A DNA stretch of 18,512 nucleotides from Desulfobulbaceae bacterium (GTDB taxonomy: Bacteria > Desulfobacterota > Desulfobulbia > Desulfobulbales > Desulfobulbaceae), in contig JALSNT010000064.1 in the NCBI GenBank assembly GCA_026986885.1, positions 1 through 18,512 on the forward strand. The letters run 5' to 3'. Every line of letters starts with the position of its first letter. Position 1 is the first letter of the stretch. Positions 7,986 to 15,348 of the stretch are shown here, piece after piece. A program made the position numbers and the translations under genes. The notes under the pieces were generated by a model. That model saw nothing but the letters and a program-made list of their open reading frames with translations, did no database searches and had not been told where the DNA came from.

Positions 7986-9008
7986 CTATCCGCCAATCCG
8001 TGACATCCGCCCGTGACAGTCACCGCCGTCCTGTTTAAGCCGTTCAGCCATCTGATGTCCCTTTGGCTTGTTGCGAATGGCCGTCAACAGGGTCGTACGA
8101 ATATCATCATCACTACAGCCGGCCCGCAATACACTTCTCAAGTCGGTTTCTTCATCATGCAGCAGACAGGAACGTAACCGTCCCTCGGACGTCAGGCGCA
8201 AACGGTTACAGCGGTCACAGAAATGATGGCTGATTGGACTGATAAAACCCAGTGATCCCAAGGCATCAGCACCAAGTTTAAATACCCTGGCCGGGCCGTC
8301 CGCCTGCTGCTTCTCCTGGGGGATAAGTTCTCCCAGGTCGCGAAATCTACCCATAATTTCATCGGAAGACATATATGTTTTTTTGTTCCACCGGCTCGAG
8401 GTACCAATGGGCATAAATTCAATAAAACGCACCTGTAAAGGCATCTTTCGGGAAAGTTCCGCAAAGGCCGGTAACTCATCATCATTGATATCCCGCATCA
8501 CGACCATGTTGAGCTTAACAGGTGAAAATCCCACAGCCAGGGCGGTTTCAATTGCTGCCCAGACACGATCAAAACAATCAACACCCGTGATCTCCGCAAA
8601 ACGTTTGCGTTTCAGGGTATCAAGGCTGATATTGACCTTGGTCACTCCCGCGTCAAAAAGTCCCTGCGCATATTTCCCAAGCAGTACGCCATTGGTCGTT
8701 ATGCGAATATCTTCAAGCCCCTCTATTTGGGCAAGATTATCTATGAAATGCATTATATTGTTACGAACCAGCGGCTCTCCACCTGTCAGGCGCAGCTTAC
8801 TGATGCCCATCCGTACGGCAACTCCGACGACCCGCAGCAGCTCTTCATAGGTGAGCAGCTCATCCTGCCCAAGCTTGACCAGGCAACCGTTTTTTTCATC
8901 CTCGGTCACGCAGTACATGCATTTCAAGTTGCAGCGATCGGTAAGAGACAGGCGAAGATACGAAATCGTCCGGGAAAACATATCCATCGGGGCTGAATTT
9001 TTTACCAT
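7986..9008 (-). CDS. moaA: GTP 3',8-cyclase, molybdenum cofactor biosynthesis protein A
   Basis: This radical-SAM enzyme starts molybdenum cofactor synthesis by rearranging GTP to 3',8-cyclo-GTP. With the chosen start it has 340 residues. The SAM-binding 4Fe-4S cluster motif CxxxCxxC is Cys26-Cys30-Cys33 (RCNLKCMYC). The GGEPL motif is near 76-80. The C-terminal second cluster is Cys264-x2-Cys267-x13-Cys281. The protein ends in the Gly-Gly tail (339-340) needed by the family for MoaC-linked activity. The frame is open to a TTG at 9056, with in-frame ATGs at 9032 and 9008. 9008 was chosen because it places 16 residues ahead of YLRLSLTDRCN, as in relatives, and has a CCGGA just upstream; 9032 remains possible. 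No other moa gene is in the window. It is bracketed by two copies of a repeat (7947-7975 and 9102-9313). Confidence 0.94.
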   Translation of the reverse strand: MVKNSAPMDMFSRTISYLRLSLTDRCNLKCMYCVTEDEKNGCLVKLGQDELLTYEELLRVVGVAVRMGISKLRLTGGEPLVRNNIMHFIDNLAQIEGLEDIRITTNGVLLGKYAQGLFDAGVTKVNISLDTLKRKRFAEITGVDCFDRVWAAIETALAVGFSPVKLNMVVMRDINDDELPAFAELSRKMPLQVRFIEFMPIGTSSRWNKKTYMSSDEIMGRFRDLGELIPQEKQQADGPARVFKLGADALGSLGFISPISHHFCDRCNRLRLTSEGRLRSCLLHDEETDLRSVLRAGCSDDDIRTTLLTAIRNKPKGHQMAERLKQDGGDCHGRMSRIGG

Positions 9009-9072
9009 TTGTCCGGAGTTTGTATCTTTCATTGAGTCTTGTGGTTGAGCTTGCAATATGTTGGTATATTAA

Positions 9073-9091
9073 GTAGAGACATTATCTCTAC
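9073..9091. promoter_or_regulatory. Perfect 7-bp dyad upstream of moaA
   Basis: GTAGAGACATTATCTCTAC is a perfect inverted repeat of 7 bp around a CATTA centre. It lies 64 bases ahead of the preferred moaA ATG (40 ahead of the alternative at 9032) and just outside the repeat element at 9102-9313. This is a reasonable place for a repressor site or a leader hairpin of moaA. No regulator is identified, and it does not resemble the Moco riboswitch as far as can be judged by eye. Confidence 0.35.
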
Positions 9092-9113
9092 CTTTCTAAA
9101 GCCTAAATTTAGC

Positions 9114-9215
9114 GATTTTCATTTCGCCCCAAGCTGCAGGTTTTGTGCTGTTTCATTGTAGTTAAGCCTACATGGGACAGCGCAAGGCCTGCAGATTGGG
9201 GATGAAATGGAAATC
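9114..9215. repeat. Inner imperfect hairpin, arms 9114-9161 and 9168-9215
   Basis: Two 48-base arms surround a 6-base loop (9162-9167). By hand alignment over 49 columns there are 39 Watson-Crick pairs, 6 positions that would be G-U pairs in a plus-strand RNA, 2 G-A mismatches and 2 single-base bulges. The arms contain CCCCAAGCTGCAGG and its near complement, which resemble the arms of the neighbouring 9223-9301 hairpin, so both may derive from one ancestral unit. Confidence 0.7.
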
Positions 9216-9222
9216 CCGTAGG

Positions 9223-9301
9223 GTTTCACCCCATCTGCAACACTTTAAGAAAAAACCATTTGTAAGCATTTATCTTTTTCCATTTGCAGATGGGGTGAAA
9301 C
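9223..9301. repeat. Perfect 18-bp inverted repeat with 43-base spacer
   Basis: GTTTCACCCCATCTGCAA (9223-9240) is the exact reverse complement of 9284-9301. The AT-rich spacer can form a short inner stem (GAAAAA near 9249-9254 with TTTTTC at 9275-9280). The right arm continues directly into the right terminal repeat of the surrounding element. Confidence 0.8.
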
Positions 9302-9371
9302 GCTCAATTTAGGTAAAGGAAGGCCCACTGTTACCACCAAACGAAGGACTTTGCAAGACAGGCCATACTTT

Positions 9372-10376
9372 ATGCTCATCCTTGCCATAGAGAGTTCCTG
9401 TGACGACACGGCGGCCGCGGTTGTTGCCGCTCCCAATCAGGTACTCTCCAACATCATCAGCAGTCAATTTGCGCTACACGCTCCCTATGGCGGTATTGTC
9501 CCGGAGCTGGCTTCCCGTGCCCACATTGAAGCAATCAGACCGGTCGTCGAGCAGGCACTGATACGGGCCGAAGTATGCCTGGACGACATCAATCTTATTG
9601 CCGCCACCCAGGGACCGGGACTGGTCGGATCATTGCTGGTCGGCTTCACCTTTGCCAAGGCCCTGGCACTGGTCAAAAATATTCCATGTGTCGGGGTTGA
9701 TCATCTGACAGGCCACATGCTATCCGCCTTCCTGGCAGAAAAACAGCCTGTTTTTCCCTATACGGCACTGGTTGTCTCCGGCGGTAATACGAGTCTGTTT
9801 GCCGTTGCCGACTACACCGACTACAGGCTTCTCGGCCGGACCCGTGATGATGCCGCCGGAGAGGCATTTGACAAGGTTGCCAAACTGCTTGGACTTGGCT
9901 ACCCCGGAGGACCGGCGGTCAGCAAGGCTGCCGAAAAAGGCGATCCATCCGCTTTCAAATTCCCTCGGGCCTGGCTGGACAAAGAGAGCCTTGATTTCAG
10001 TTTCAGCGGCCTGAAAACATCCGTGGTTAATACCGTTAACAGATATAAACAAAAAAAAATTCCGGTTCCGATTGAGGATATCTGTGCCTCCTTTGAACAT
10101 GCAGTTGTGGAAGTCCTGGTTGAAAAGACTCTCCTTGCCGCCCGGAAAAATAAGCACAGGAGTGTCATTATCGGCGGCGGTGTCGCCGGTAACAGGCTCC
10201 TTCGTACTCATCTCTTCCGCAGGTGTAGGGAACAACACCTGGAACTTTGTATCCCGGAACCCGTATTCTGTACGGATAACGCGGCCATGATTGCCGTGGC
10301 AGGATATTATTTATATAAAAAAGGCAGACTGCTGTATCCGGATGATGATGCCTTTTCCCGCTCACCACTGAATTAG
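9372..10376 (+). CDS. tsaD: tRNA N6-adenosine threonylcarbamoyltransferase
   Basis: The protein transfers threonylcarbamoyl to A37 of ANN-decoding tRNAs, working in the cytoplasm with TsaB and TsaE. It has 334 residues, the normal length. It opens with the family's ILAIESSCDDTAAAV, has the metal-binding His111 and His115 (DHLTGHML, same numbering as E. coli), the ATP-binding VVSGGNTSL near 134-142, RDDAAGEAFDKVAKLLGLGYPGGP, and a late GGGVAGNRLLR plus FCTDNAAMIA. The frame is open to a TTG at 9351, but the ATG at 9372 starts exactly at the conserved N terminus and has ACAGG 9 bases upstream. rsmA follows after 13 bases, so the two are almost certainly cotranscribed. The promoter must lie in or just after the repeat element at 9102-9313, or further left. 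Confidence 0.96.
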   Translation: MLILAIESSCDDTAAAVVAAPNQVLSNIISSQFALHAPYGGIVPELASRAHIEAIRPVVEQALIRAEVCLDDINLIAATQGPGLVGSLLVGFTFAKALALVKNIPCVGVDHLTGHMLSAFLAEKQPVFPYTALVVSGGNTSLFAVADYTDYRLLGRTRDDAAGEAFDKVAKLLGLGYPGGPAVSKAAEKGDPSAFKFPRAWLDKESLDFSFSGLKTSVVNTVNRYKQKKIPVPIEDICASFEHAVVEVLVEKTLLAARKNKHRSVIIGGGVAGNRLLRTHLFRRCREQHLELCIPEPVFCTDNAAMIAVAGYYLYKKGRLLYPDDDAFSRSPLN

Positions 10377-10389
10377 GGCCTGTCGGAAA

Positions 10390-11259
10390 ATGAACAGAAA
10401 TTCGACCAGAAATATTTTAAACCGACAAAAGCTGGCCCCCCAAAAAAAGCTGGGGCAGAATTTTCTGGTTCACAGCCATACCGCCGAGCGTATCGTTCAA
10501 AAAGCAGCTATTAAAAAAAACGATATCGTCACCGAGGTGGGTGTCGGCCTCGGTGCCCTGACCCGCCCACTTGCAGCGGCCGCGCAACAGGTTATCGGCA
10601 TTGAAACAGACTCAGGGATTATCCGGTTGCACAAGGAGCAGCAGGATCTGCCGACCAACGTTATCCTGCGCCATCAGGATATATTACAGGTTGACTTTAA
10701 ACAACTGGCCGCTGAAAGCGGCGGCAGGATATTTTTTATTGCCAATCTTCCTTATTCCATTTCTACCCCTTTTCTCTTCAAACTCATTAACCATGCCCAC
10801 CTGATACAACGCGCCGTCATCATGCTGCAGCAGGAGGTCGCCCAGCGCCTTGCGGCACAACCAGGAACAAAGGAATACGGTGTGCCGACAGTCCTGCTGG
10901 CAAGTTGTGCCGACATCAAAATGGTGATGCGGGTAAAGCCTGAAGAATTTCACCCCAGACCCAGGGTTGACTCCGCAGTAGTTGAACTAAGTTTTTTCCC
11001 GGTCCCGGATCGAGTTGAAAAGCTTGACAAGTTTTGCGCAAATACGTTACGAAAGGTGGTGAGTACCGCCTTTGGCAAACGCCGAAAAACCCTGATAAAT
11101 GCGCTGCAAAGCGGAGATTTTTCCCTGACGAAAATGCAGCTGCATGAACTCCTGGCAACCTGCAATATTTCTCCGTCGATTCGAGCGGAACGACTTGAAC
11201 TCCAAGATTTTATCAGACTTACCAATGGTATTGAAAATTATCAGAAAATCATCACCTGA
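10390..11259 (+). CDS. rsmA: 16S rRNA (adenine1518/1519-N6) dimethyltransferase
   Basis: RsmA (KsgA) dimethylates two adjacent adenines in helix 45 of 16S rRNA late in small-subunit assembly. The 289-residue protein has the family opening KKLGQNFL (19-26), the SAM-binding EVGVGLGALT (49-58), an acidic residue after the next strand (GIETD, 70-74), and the catalytic NLPY at 119-122 followed by SISTPFLFKL. The C-terminal helical domain carries the KRRKTLINAL segment typical of the family. Loss of the enzyme causes kasugamycin resistance in E. coli. It is 13 bases after tsaD and 48 bases before the DUF2062 gene, which suits a translation-related operon. Confidence 0.96.
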   Translation: MNRNSTRNILNRQKLAPQKKLGQNFLVHSHTAERIVQKAAIKKNDIVTEVGVGLGALTRPLAAAAQQVIGIETDSGIIRLHKEQQDLPTNVILRHQDILQVDFKQLAAESGGRIFFIANLPYSISTPFLFKLINHAHLIQRAVIMLQQEVAQRLAAQPGTKEYGVPTVLLASCADIKMVMRVKPEEFHPRPRVDSAVVELSFFPVPDRVEKLDKFCANTLRKVVSTAFGKRRKTLINALQSGDFSLTKMQLHELLATCNISPSIRAERLELQDFIRLTNGIENYQKIIT

Positions 11260-11307
11260 CATCCTGCTTTGCCCAGGCATCCATTGTAATCCGCAGGTGA
11301 GCGCACC

Positions 11308-11817
11308 GTGAAATGGGACCTGCGCCGAACGGCAAAATATTATTTCGTGCGCCTGAAACGGCTGCAGGGTTCGCCCTACTCTTTGGCCATGGGCTCCGCC
11401 GTCGGTGCTGCCGTCGGTATTACGCCGACCCTACCGCTGCATACAATAATAATTGTCAGCATCACCCTGGCCTTACGGGTTAATACCATTGCCGCAATTA
11501 TTGTGGCGACTATTATCAGTAATCCCATGACCTTTATTCCGCAATACTGGCTTGCCTGGCGAATAGGTAATTGTTTTTTCCCGGGCCGCCTGGGCTGGCA
11601 ACGCCTGCAATCAATCCTTGACATGATCCTCCATCAAGGATTGCTCGACAGCCTGCATACGATCAGTAAGTTGAGCCTGGACGCCGCTCTGGTGCTGCTC
11701 ACCGGCGGCCTCATCCTGGCCGTACCCGTTGGTATTATCACCTACGTTATTACCTATCGTTTTTTTGACAAATTACAACAGAAACGCAGGGAAAAACATC
11801 TGCTGAATAGTCGTTAA
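11308..11817 (+). CDS. DUF2062 membrane protein
   Basis: A 169-residue inner-membrane protein of the DUF2062 family, whose function is not established. The N terminus is basic (KWDLRRTAKYYFVRLKRLQGSP). The DUF2062 signature region follows: a small-residue stretch GSAVGAAVGITPTLPLHT (about 29-46), a hydrophobic helix with IIIVSITLALRVN, and IIVATIISNPMTFIPQYWLAW around 64-84. A second long hydrophobic segment lies at about 125-150. The C terminus is very basic (KLQQKRREKHLL), so the ends are probably cytoplasmic. It starts with GTG, supported by a GCAGGTGA ribosome site at 11293-11300. It sits 48 bases after rsmA and 44 bases before the dehydrogenase gene, probably in the same transcript. Confidence 0.88.
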   Translation: MKWDLRRTAKYYFVRLKRLQGSPYSLAMGSAVGAAVGITPTLPLHTIIIVSITLALRVNTIAAIIVATIISNPMTFIPQYWLAWRIGNCFFPGRLGWQRLQSILDMILHQGLLDSLHTISKLSLDAALVLLTGGLILAVPVGIITYVITYRFFDKLQQKRREKHLLNSR

Positions 11818-11861
11818 ACAAAAAATCATTTTTCCCTAATACCTGCTTCAATCTGAAAAAT

Positions 11862-13031
11862 ATGCAAAATTTCGTCTTCCATAATCCAACAAAGATCATC
11901 TTCGGTCGTAATACCATCGCCGAAATCGGGAAGGAAACCGCCCGTTGGGGTAAGCATGCCCTTTTAATTTACGGCAAAGAAAGCATCCGGAAAAACGGAC
12001 TTTATGAACAAATAATCACCTCCCTTGGCCGGGCGGATCTCACGGTGACGGAACACGGCGGTGTACGTTCCAATCCAACCCTTGACCATGTCCGGGCAGG
12101 TATTGACAAAGTAAAAAATAAACACTGCGATGTCATCGTTGCCGTCGGCGGCGGATCCGTTATTGACAGCGCCAAGGCGATCAGTGCCGGAGCCCTGGTT
12201 GAGCATGACGTCTGGAAATTTTTTACCGGCAAAAAAAGCATAAAAAAAACCATCCCGTTGACGACGGTCCTTACCATCGCCGCTGCCGGCTCGGAAATGA
12301 ATTCAGGCATGGTGATTACCAATGAAGCGACCAATGAAAAGTTTGGCTACGGCAACAAACTGCTTTATCCGAAAACGTCTATTTTAAATCCCGAGGTTAC
12401 TTTGACGGTACCGCCTGCTTATACCGCTTACGGTGCCGTCGATGCCGTTTCCCATGTTCTTGAATTTTACATGACCACCAGGGACCCGGCCACCCCGGTC
12501 CAGGATCGGCTGATGGAGGGTCTGGTCGAAAACAGTATGGATGCCTGCAACCGCTGCCTGCAAACCCCTGATGATTATCATGCCAGGGCGGATCTGATGT
12601 GGACGGCTACCCTGGCCTTAAACGGCCTGACGGCTGCCGGTCTCGGCAGGATTGGTTTTCCCATGCACATGATTGAGCATTCGCTGAGCGCACTGTTTGA
12701 TATTGCCCACGGTGCCGGTCTGTCGATCATCATCCCCGGTTGGCTTTCCTGGTACTCGACAACGGCGCCTGAACGTATTGCTCTGCTCGGCAGACGGGTA
12801 TTCGGACAATCCATTGTTTCAGGATCGCTCCGGCAACAGGCCGAGGCAACCTGTACCGCCTTTAAAAACTGGTTTGAGGCAATCAACAGTCCAACCTCTC
12901 TTGGGCAGGTCGGTATTGCGGAGACCGATATCACACATATTGCCGACAACGCCCTCAAACTCGCGAAAGTCTGGCGTTTGCAGGAATATACACACAAACG
13001 TATTGAAAACATTCTCTATCGCTGCCTGTAA
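11862..13031 (+). CDS. Iron-containing alcohol dehydrogenase (YqhD/butanol-dehydrogenase-like)
   Basis: This group III metal-dependent dehydrogenase has 389 residues, the family norm. It reduces aldehydes or oxidises alcohols with NAD(P)H in the cytoplasm. The N-terminal Rossmann-like domain holds the dinucleotide loop GGGSVIDSAKAI at 96-107. The metal ligands are all present: Asp194 and His198 (AVDAVSHVLE), His269 (MHM) and His283 (IAHG), with the conserved His273 between them. The start FVFHNPTKIIFG is typical of the BdhA/YqhD branch. The substrate cannot be read from sequence; butanol-type and broad aldehyde reductases are both possible. The ATG lacks a good ribosome site. It lies 44 bases after the DUF2062 gene, so it may be read from the tsaD operon. 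Confidence 0.92.
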   Translation: MQNFVFHNPTKIIFGRNTIAEIGKETARWGKHALLIYGKESIRKNGLYEQIITSLGRADLTVTEHGGVRSNPTLDHVRAGIDKVKNKHCDVIVAVGGGSVIDSAKAISAGALVEHDVWKFFTGKKSIKKTIPLTTVLTIAAAGSEMNSGMVITNEATNEKFGYGNKLLYPKTSILNPEVTLTVPPAYTAYGAVDAVSHVLEFYMTTRDPATPVQDRLMEGLVENSMDACNRCLQTPDDYHARADLMWTATLALNGLTAAGLGRIGFPMHMIEHSLSALFDIAHGAGLSIIIPGWLSWYSTTAPERIALLGRRVFGQSIVSGSLRQQAEATCTAFKNWFEAINSPTSLGQVGIAETDITHIADNALKLAKVWRLQEYTHKRIENILYRCL

Positions 13032-13145
13032 GCAGCGACCCCGGCGAGGAAAAACCTTTTTTATGATTCCTTATCCACGACCGGCACAAGCAGCCCATAC
13101 CATCAGGGTGGCAAGATTCTTTTATAGAAAAAAAACATGACAATT

Positions 13146-13174
13146 TTGGTTGTGTAGGGTACTAAATATAAAAT
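13146..13174 (+). promoter_or_regulatory. Candidate sigma70-type promoter for glgB
   Basis: TTGGTT at 13146-13151 and TAAAAT at 13169-13174 are separated by 17 bases, giving an expected start near 13181, about 37 bases before the glgB ATG. The surroundings are AT-rich. The call is by consensus matching alone. Confidence 0.35.
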
Positions 13175-13217
13175 TATGTAATCGTATTATTCTATTATTG
13201 TTTCTGGTATTCTTTCT

Positions 13218-15152
13218 ATGCTGCAAAACTCCTTCGCCGGCGAATCCGTCTCTCCCCAGTGGCTGAGCGATTTTGACAAATACCTGATTGGTGAAGGTAC
13301 CCATGTGCGCACCTATGAAAAGTTAGGAGCGCACCTGGTACGAATGCATGGCCAAGATGGTGTCTGTTTTTCAGTCTGGGCACCTAATGCCCACCGGGTT
13401 TCCATTATCGGCGATTTTAACTCCTGGGATCCGACGAGCCACGAAATGTATTCATCCGACAGCGGTATCTGGTCTCTTTTTATTCCCGGGCTGACAGAAT
13501 TTTCCGTTTACAAGTACCACATAACAGCCGCAGACGGTCAATCTTTTGACAAATCAGACCCCTATGGCTTTGCCATGGAACAACGACCAAAAACCGGTTC
13601 GGTGGTGGTCGATCTCGATACCTATCAGTGGCAGGATGAGCGGTGGCTCGATAAAAGGGCACAGCATCAGGCGTTGAGCCGACCTCTTTCCATCTATGAG
13701 GTGCATCTGGGGTCCTGGAAAAAAATTCCGGATAAAAAATGGGGATTGCGCTATCTCACCTATCGTGAGCTTGCCGACTCCCTGATTCCCTATGTCCTGG
13801 AGATGGGATATACCCACATCGAACTCCTGCCCATTGCCGAACATCCCTTTGATGGTTCCTGGGGATACCAGGTACTTGGATTCTTTGCGCCGACCAGTCG
13901 TTTCGGCACCCCTGCCGACTGCATGTACTTCATCGACCAGTGTCATCAACACGGTATCGGTGTCATTCTTGACTGGGTGCCCGCTCATTTTCCCAAAGAC
14001 GGTGCCGGATTAAACTGGTTTGACGGCACCCATCTCTATGCCCATGCCGACCCCAACCAGGGCGAACATCCCGACTGGGGCACCATGATTTTTAATTACG
14101 GTCGAAATGAAGTACGGTCCTTTTTAATGTCGAATGCCCTTTTCTGGTTGGATAAATATCATATAGACGGATTGCGGGTTGATGCGGTGGCCTCCATGCT
14201 CTACCTGGATTATTCCAGAGAAGAGGGGCAATGGGTTCCGAACAAATACGGCGGTCGGGAAAATCTTGAGGCCATATCATTTCTGCAAAAAACCAATGAA
14301 ATGGTGCATGGCGCTTATCCCGGCATTTTAACGATTGCCGAGGAATCAACCTCCTGGCCGATGGTTTCCCGGCCTACTTATATAGGCGGCCTTGGATTCA
14401 GTCTCAAATGGAATATGGGTTGGATGCATGACACTCTAAACTATATGGAAAAAGACCCTGTCCACAGACACTTTCACCACAACAATCTCACATTCGGAAT
14501 GCTGTATGCCTTCCATGAAAACTTTGTCCTGCCGCTGTCACACGACGAGGTGGTCCATGGCAAAGGCTCAATGCTCGGCAAGATGCCGGGAGATGAGTGG
14601 CAGAAATTTGCCAACCTTCGTGCCTATTATGGATTCATGTGGTCATATTCAGGGAAGAAACTCCTCTTTATGGGCAATGACTTCGGACAATGGCAGGAGT
14701 GGAATCATGACAGGGGGCTTGAATGGGATGCACTCAAGGCGCCGATGCATGAAGGACTGAAACGTTATGTCCGGGATTTGAATCTCGTTTACAAAAATGA
14801 ACCGGCTCTTTTTGAAAATGACTTTACCTGGGACGGCTTCAGCTGGATAGATGCAAATGATACGGACAATTCCGTTCTTTCTTTTATCCGTCTGGCGGAA
14901 GACAAGAGTAATTTTTTGATTGTTCTCTGTAATTTTACCCCGGTGGTCCGGGAACACTATATTATTGGTGTTCCAAACGAAGGTCGTTATAAAGTGTTAA
15001 TCAACTCGGACCTGAAGATATACGGCGGCAGCGGGACAGGAGAAGACAGCCCGCTGCACGCCGATGCAACGCCGGCCCATGGTCGCCCCTGTTCCCTGAA
15101 ATTGACACTACCACCTCTGGCAACAATGATCCTCAAACCCGCAAGCGAATAA
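13218..15152 (+). CDS. glgB: 1,4-alpha-glucan branching enzyme
   Basis: GlgB makes the alpha-1,6 branches of glycogen in the cytoplasm. The 644 residues contain a CBM48 module (about 35-130, [20 protein letters not shown]), a GH13 catalytic barrel (about 155-530) and a C-terminal beta domain. Catalytic residues are visible: nucleophile Asp322 in GLRVDAV, acid/base Glu375 in LTIAEEST, and transition-state Asp443 in [12 protein letters not shown]. It lacks the extra N1 module of the E. coli enzyme (about 730 residues), so it belongs to the shorter GlgB type. No other glycogen gene is in the window, and the gene has its own candidate promoter. The 186-base gap before it holds only a doubtful 25-codon frame. 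Confidence 0.96.
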   Translation: MLQNSFAGESVSPQWLSDFDKYLIGEGTHVRTYEKLGAHLVRMHGQDGVCFSVWAPNAHRVSIIGDFNSWDPTSHEMYSSDSGIWSLFIPGLTEFSVYKYHITAADGQSFDKSDPYGFAMEQRPKTGSVVVDLDTYQWQDERWLDKRAQHQALSRPLSIYEVHLGSWKKIPDKKWGLRYLTYRELADSLIPYVLEMGYTHIELLPIAEHPFDGSWGYQVLGFFAPTSRFGTPADCMYFIDQCHQHGIGVILDWVPAHFPKDGAGLNWFDGTHLYAHADPNQGEHPDWGTMIFNYGRNEVRSFLMSNALFWLDKYHIDGLRVDAVASMLYLDYSREEGQWVPNKYGGRENLEAISFLQKTNEMVHGAYPGILTIAEESTSWPMVSRPTYIGGLGFSLKWNMGWMHDTLNYMEKDPVHRHFHHNNLTFGMLYAFHENFVLPLSHDEVVHGKGSMLGKMPGDEWQKFANLRAYYGFMWSYSGKKLLFMGNDFGQWQEWNHDRGLEWDALKAPMHEGLKRYVRDLNLVYKNEPALFENDFTWDGFSWIDANDTDNSVLSFIRLAEDKSNFLIVLCNFTPVVREHYIIGVPNEGRYKVLINSDLKIYGGSGTGEDSPLHADATPAHGRPCSLKLTLPPLATMILKPASE

Positions 15153-15169
15153 CATGTTGTAGGCCATTT

Positions 15170-15314
15170 ATGAGTCTGTTGATTTAATAGAATTTTCGTT
15201 CAAGATCGAGGCATACGAAAAATTTTACCACAGGCATATAGTTAATATTCCGAGGATAAAATTTTTCGTATAACAAAGAGATTGGGCGAAAATACATTAA
15301 ATCGACGGGCTCAT
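15170..15314. repeat. Large imperfect palindrome between glgB and the coiled-coil gene
   Basis: The core is a perfect 15-bp inverted repeat, ATACGAAAAATTTTA at 15213-15227 with its complement at 15257-15271, around a 29-base loop. Outward, a poorly paired stretch of about 9 bases is followed by well-paired arms: 15170-15203 against about 15282-15314, including GATTTAAT/ATTAAATC and TTTTCG/CGAAAA. It occupies most of the 196-base gap between the genes. It could be a small mobile palindrome, a terminator or attenuator structure, or a leader RNA. No flanking target duplication was found. Confidence 0.65.
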
Positions 15315-15348
15315 TTATAAACGTAACCTCTACTCACACATCTGCATT

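Larger units (their letters stand above)
9102..9313. mobile_element. MITE-like nested hairpin element with terminal inverted repeats
   Basis: The ends are inverted repeats: CCTAAATTTAGCG (9102-9114) and CGCTCAATTTAGG (9301-9313), matching at 12 of 13. TAAAG occurs directly on both sides (9097-9101 and 9314-9318), as a 5-bp target duplication would. Inside are two hairpins: an imperfect one at 9114-9215 and a perfect 18-bp one at 9223-9240/9284-9301. The right arm 9284-9313 is continuous, whereas its complement on the left is split into 9102-9114 and 9223-9240 by the first hairpin. The whole would therefore fold into a three-way junction. There is no coding capacity. It fills most of the moaA-tsaD spacer. 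A small non-autonomous element is the best reading; an RNA structure in the tsaD or moaA leader is the alternative. Confidence 0.6.

Noticed and set aside
9102..9313. Moco riboswitch in the moaA leader
   Set aside because: The position suits it, but by eye I could not match the known Moco RNA core. The terminal repeats, TAAAG flanks and related piece at 7947-7975 favour a repeat element.
9351..9371. TTG start adding 7 residues to TsaD
   Set aside because: The conserved N terminus LILAIESSCDDT begins directly at ATG 9372, which also has a suitably spaced ACAGG.
13021..13036. GCTGC/GCAGC stem at the end of the alcohol dehydrogenase gene as a terminator
   Set aside because: The stem is only 5 bp, overlaps the stop codon and has no adjacent T-run, so it is not a convincing Rho-independent terminator.
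13063..13140. 25-codon frame MIPYPRPAQAAHTIRVARFF... between the dehydrogenase gene and glgB
   Set aside because: The only ribosome-site-like sequence (GAGG) is too far from the ATG, the peptide has no recognisable features, and the length is within chance expectation.
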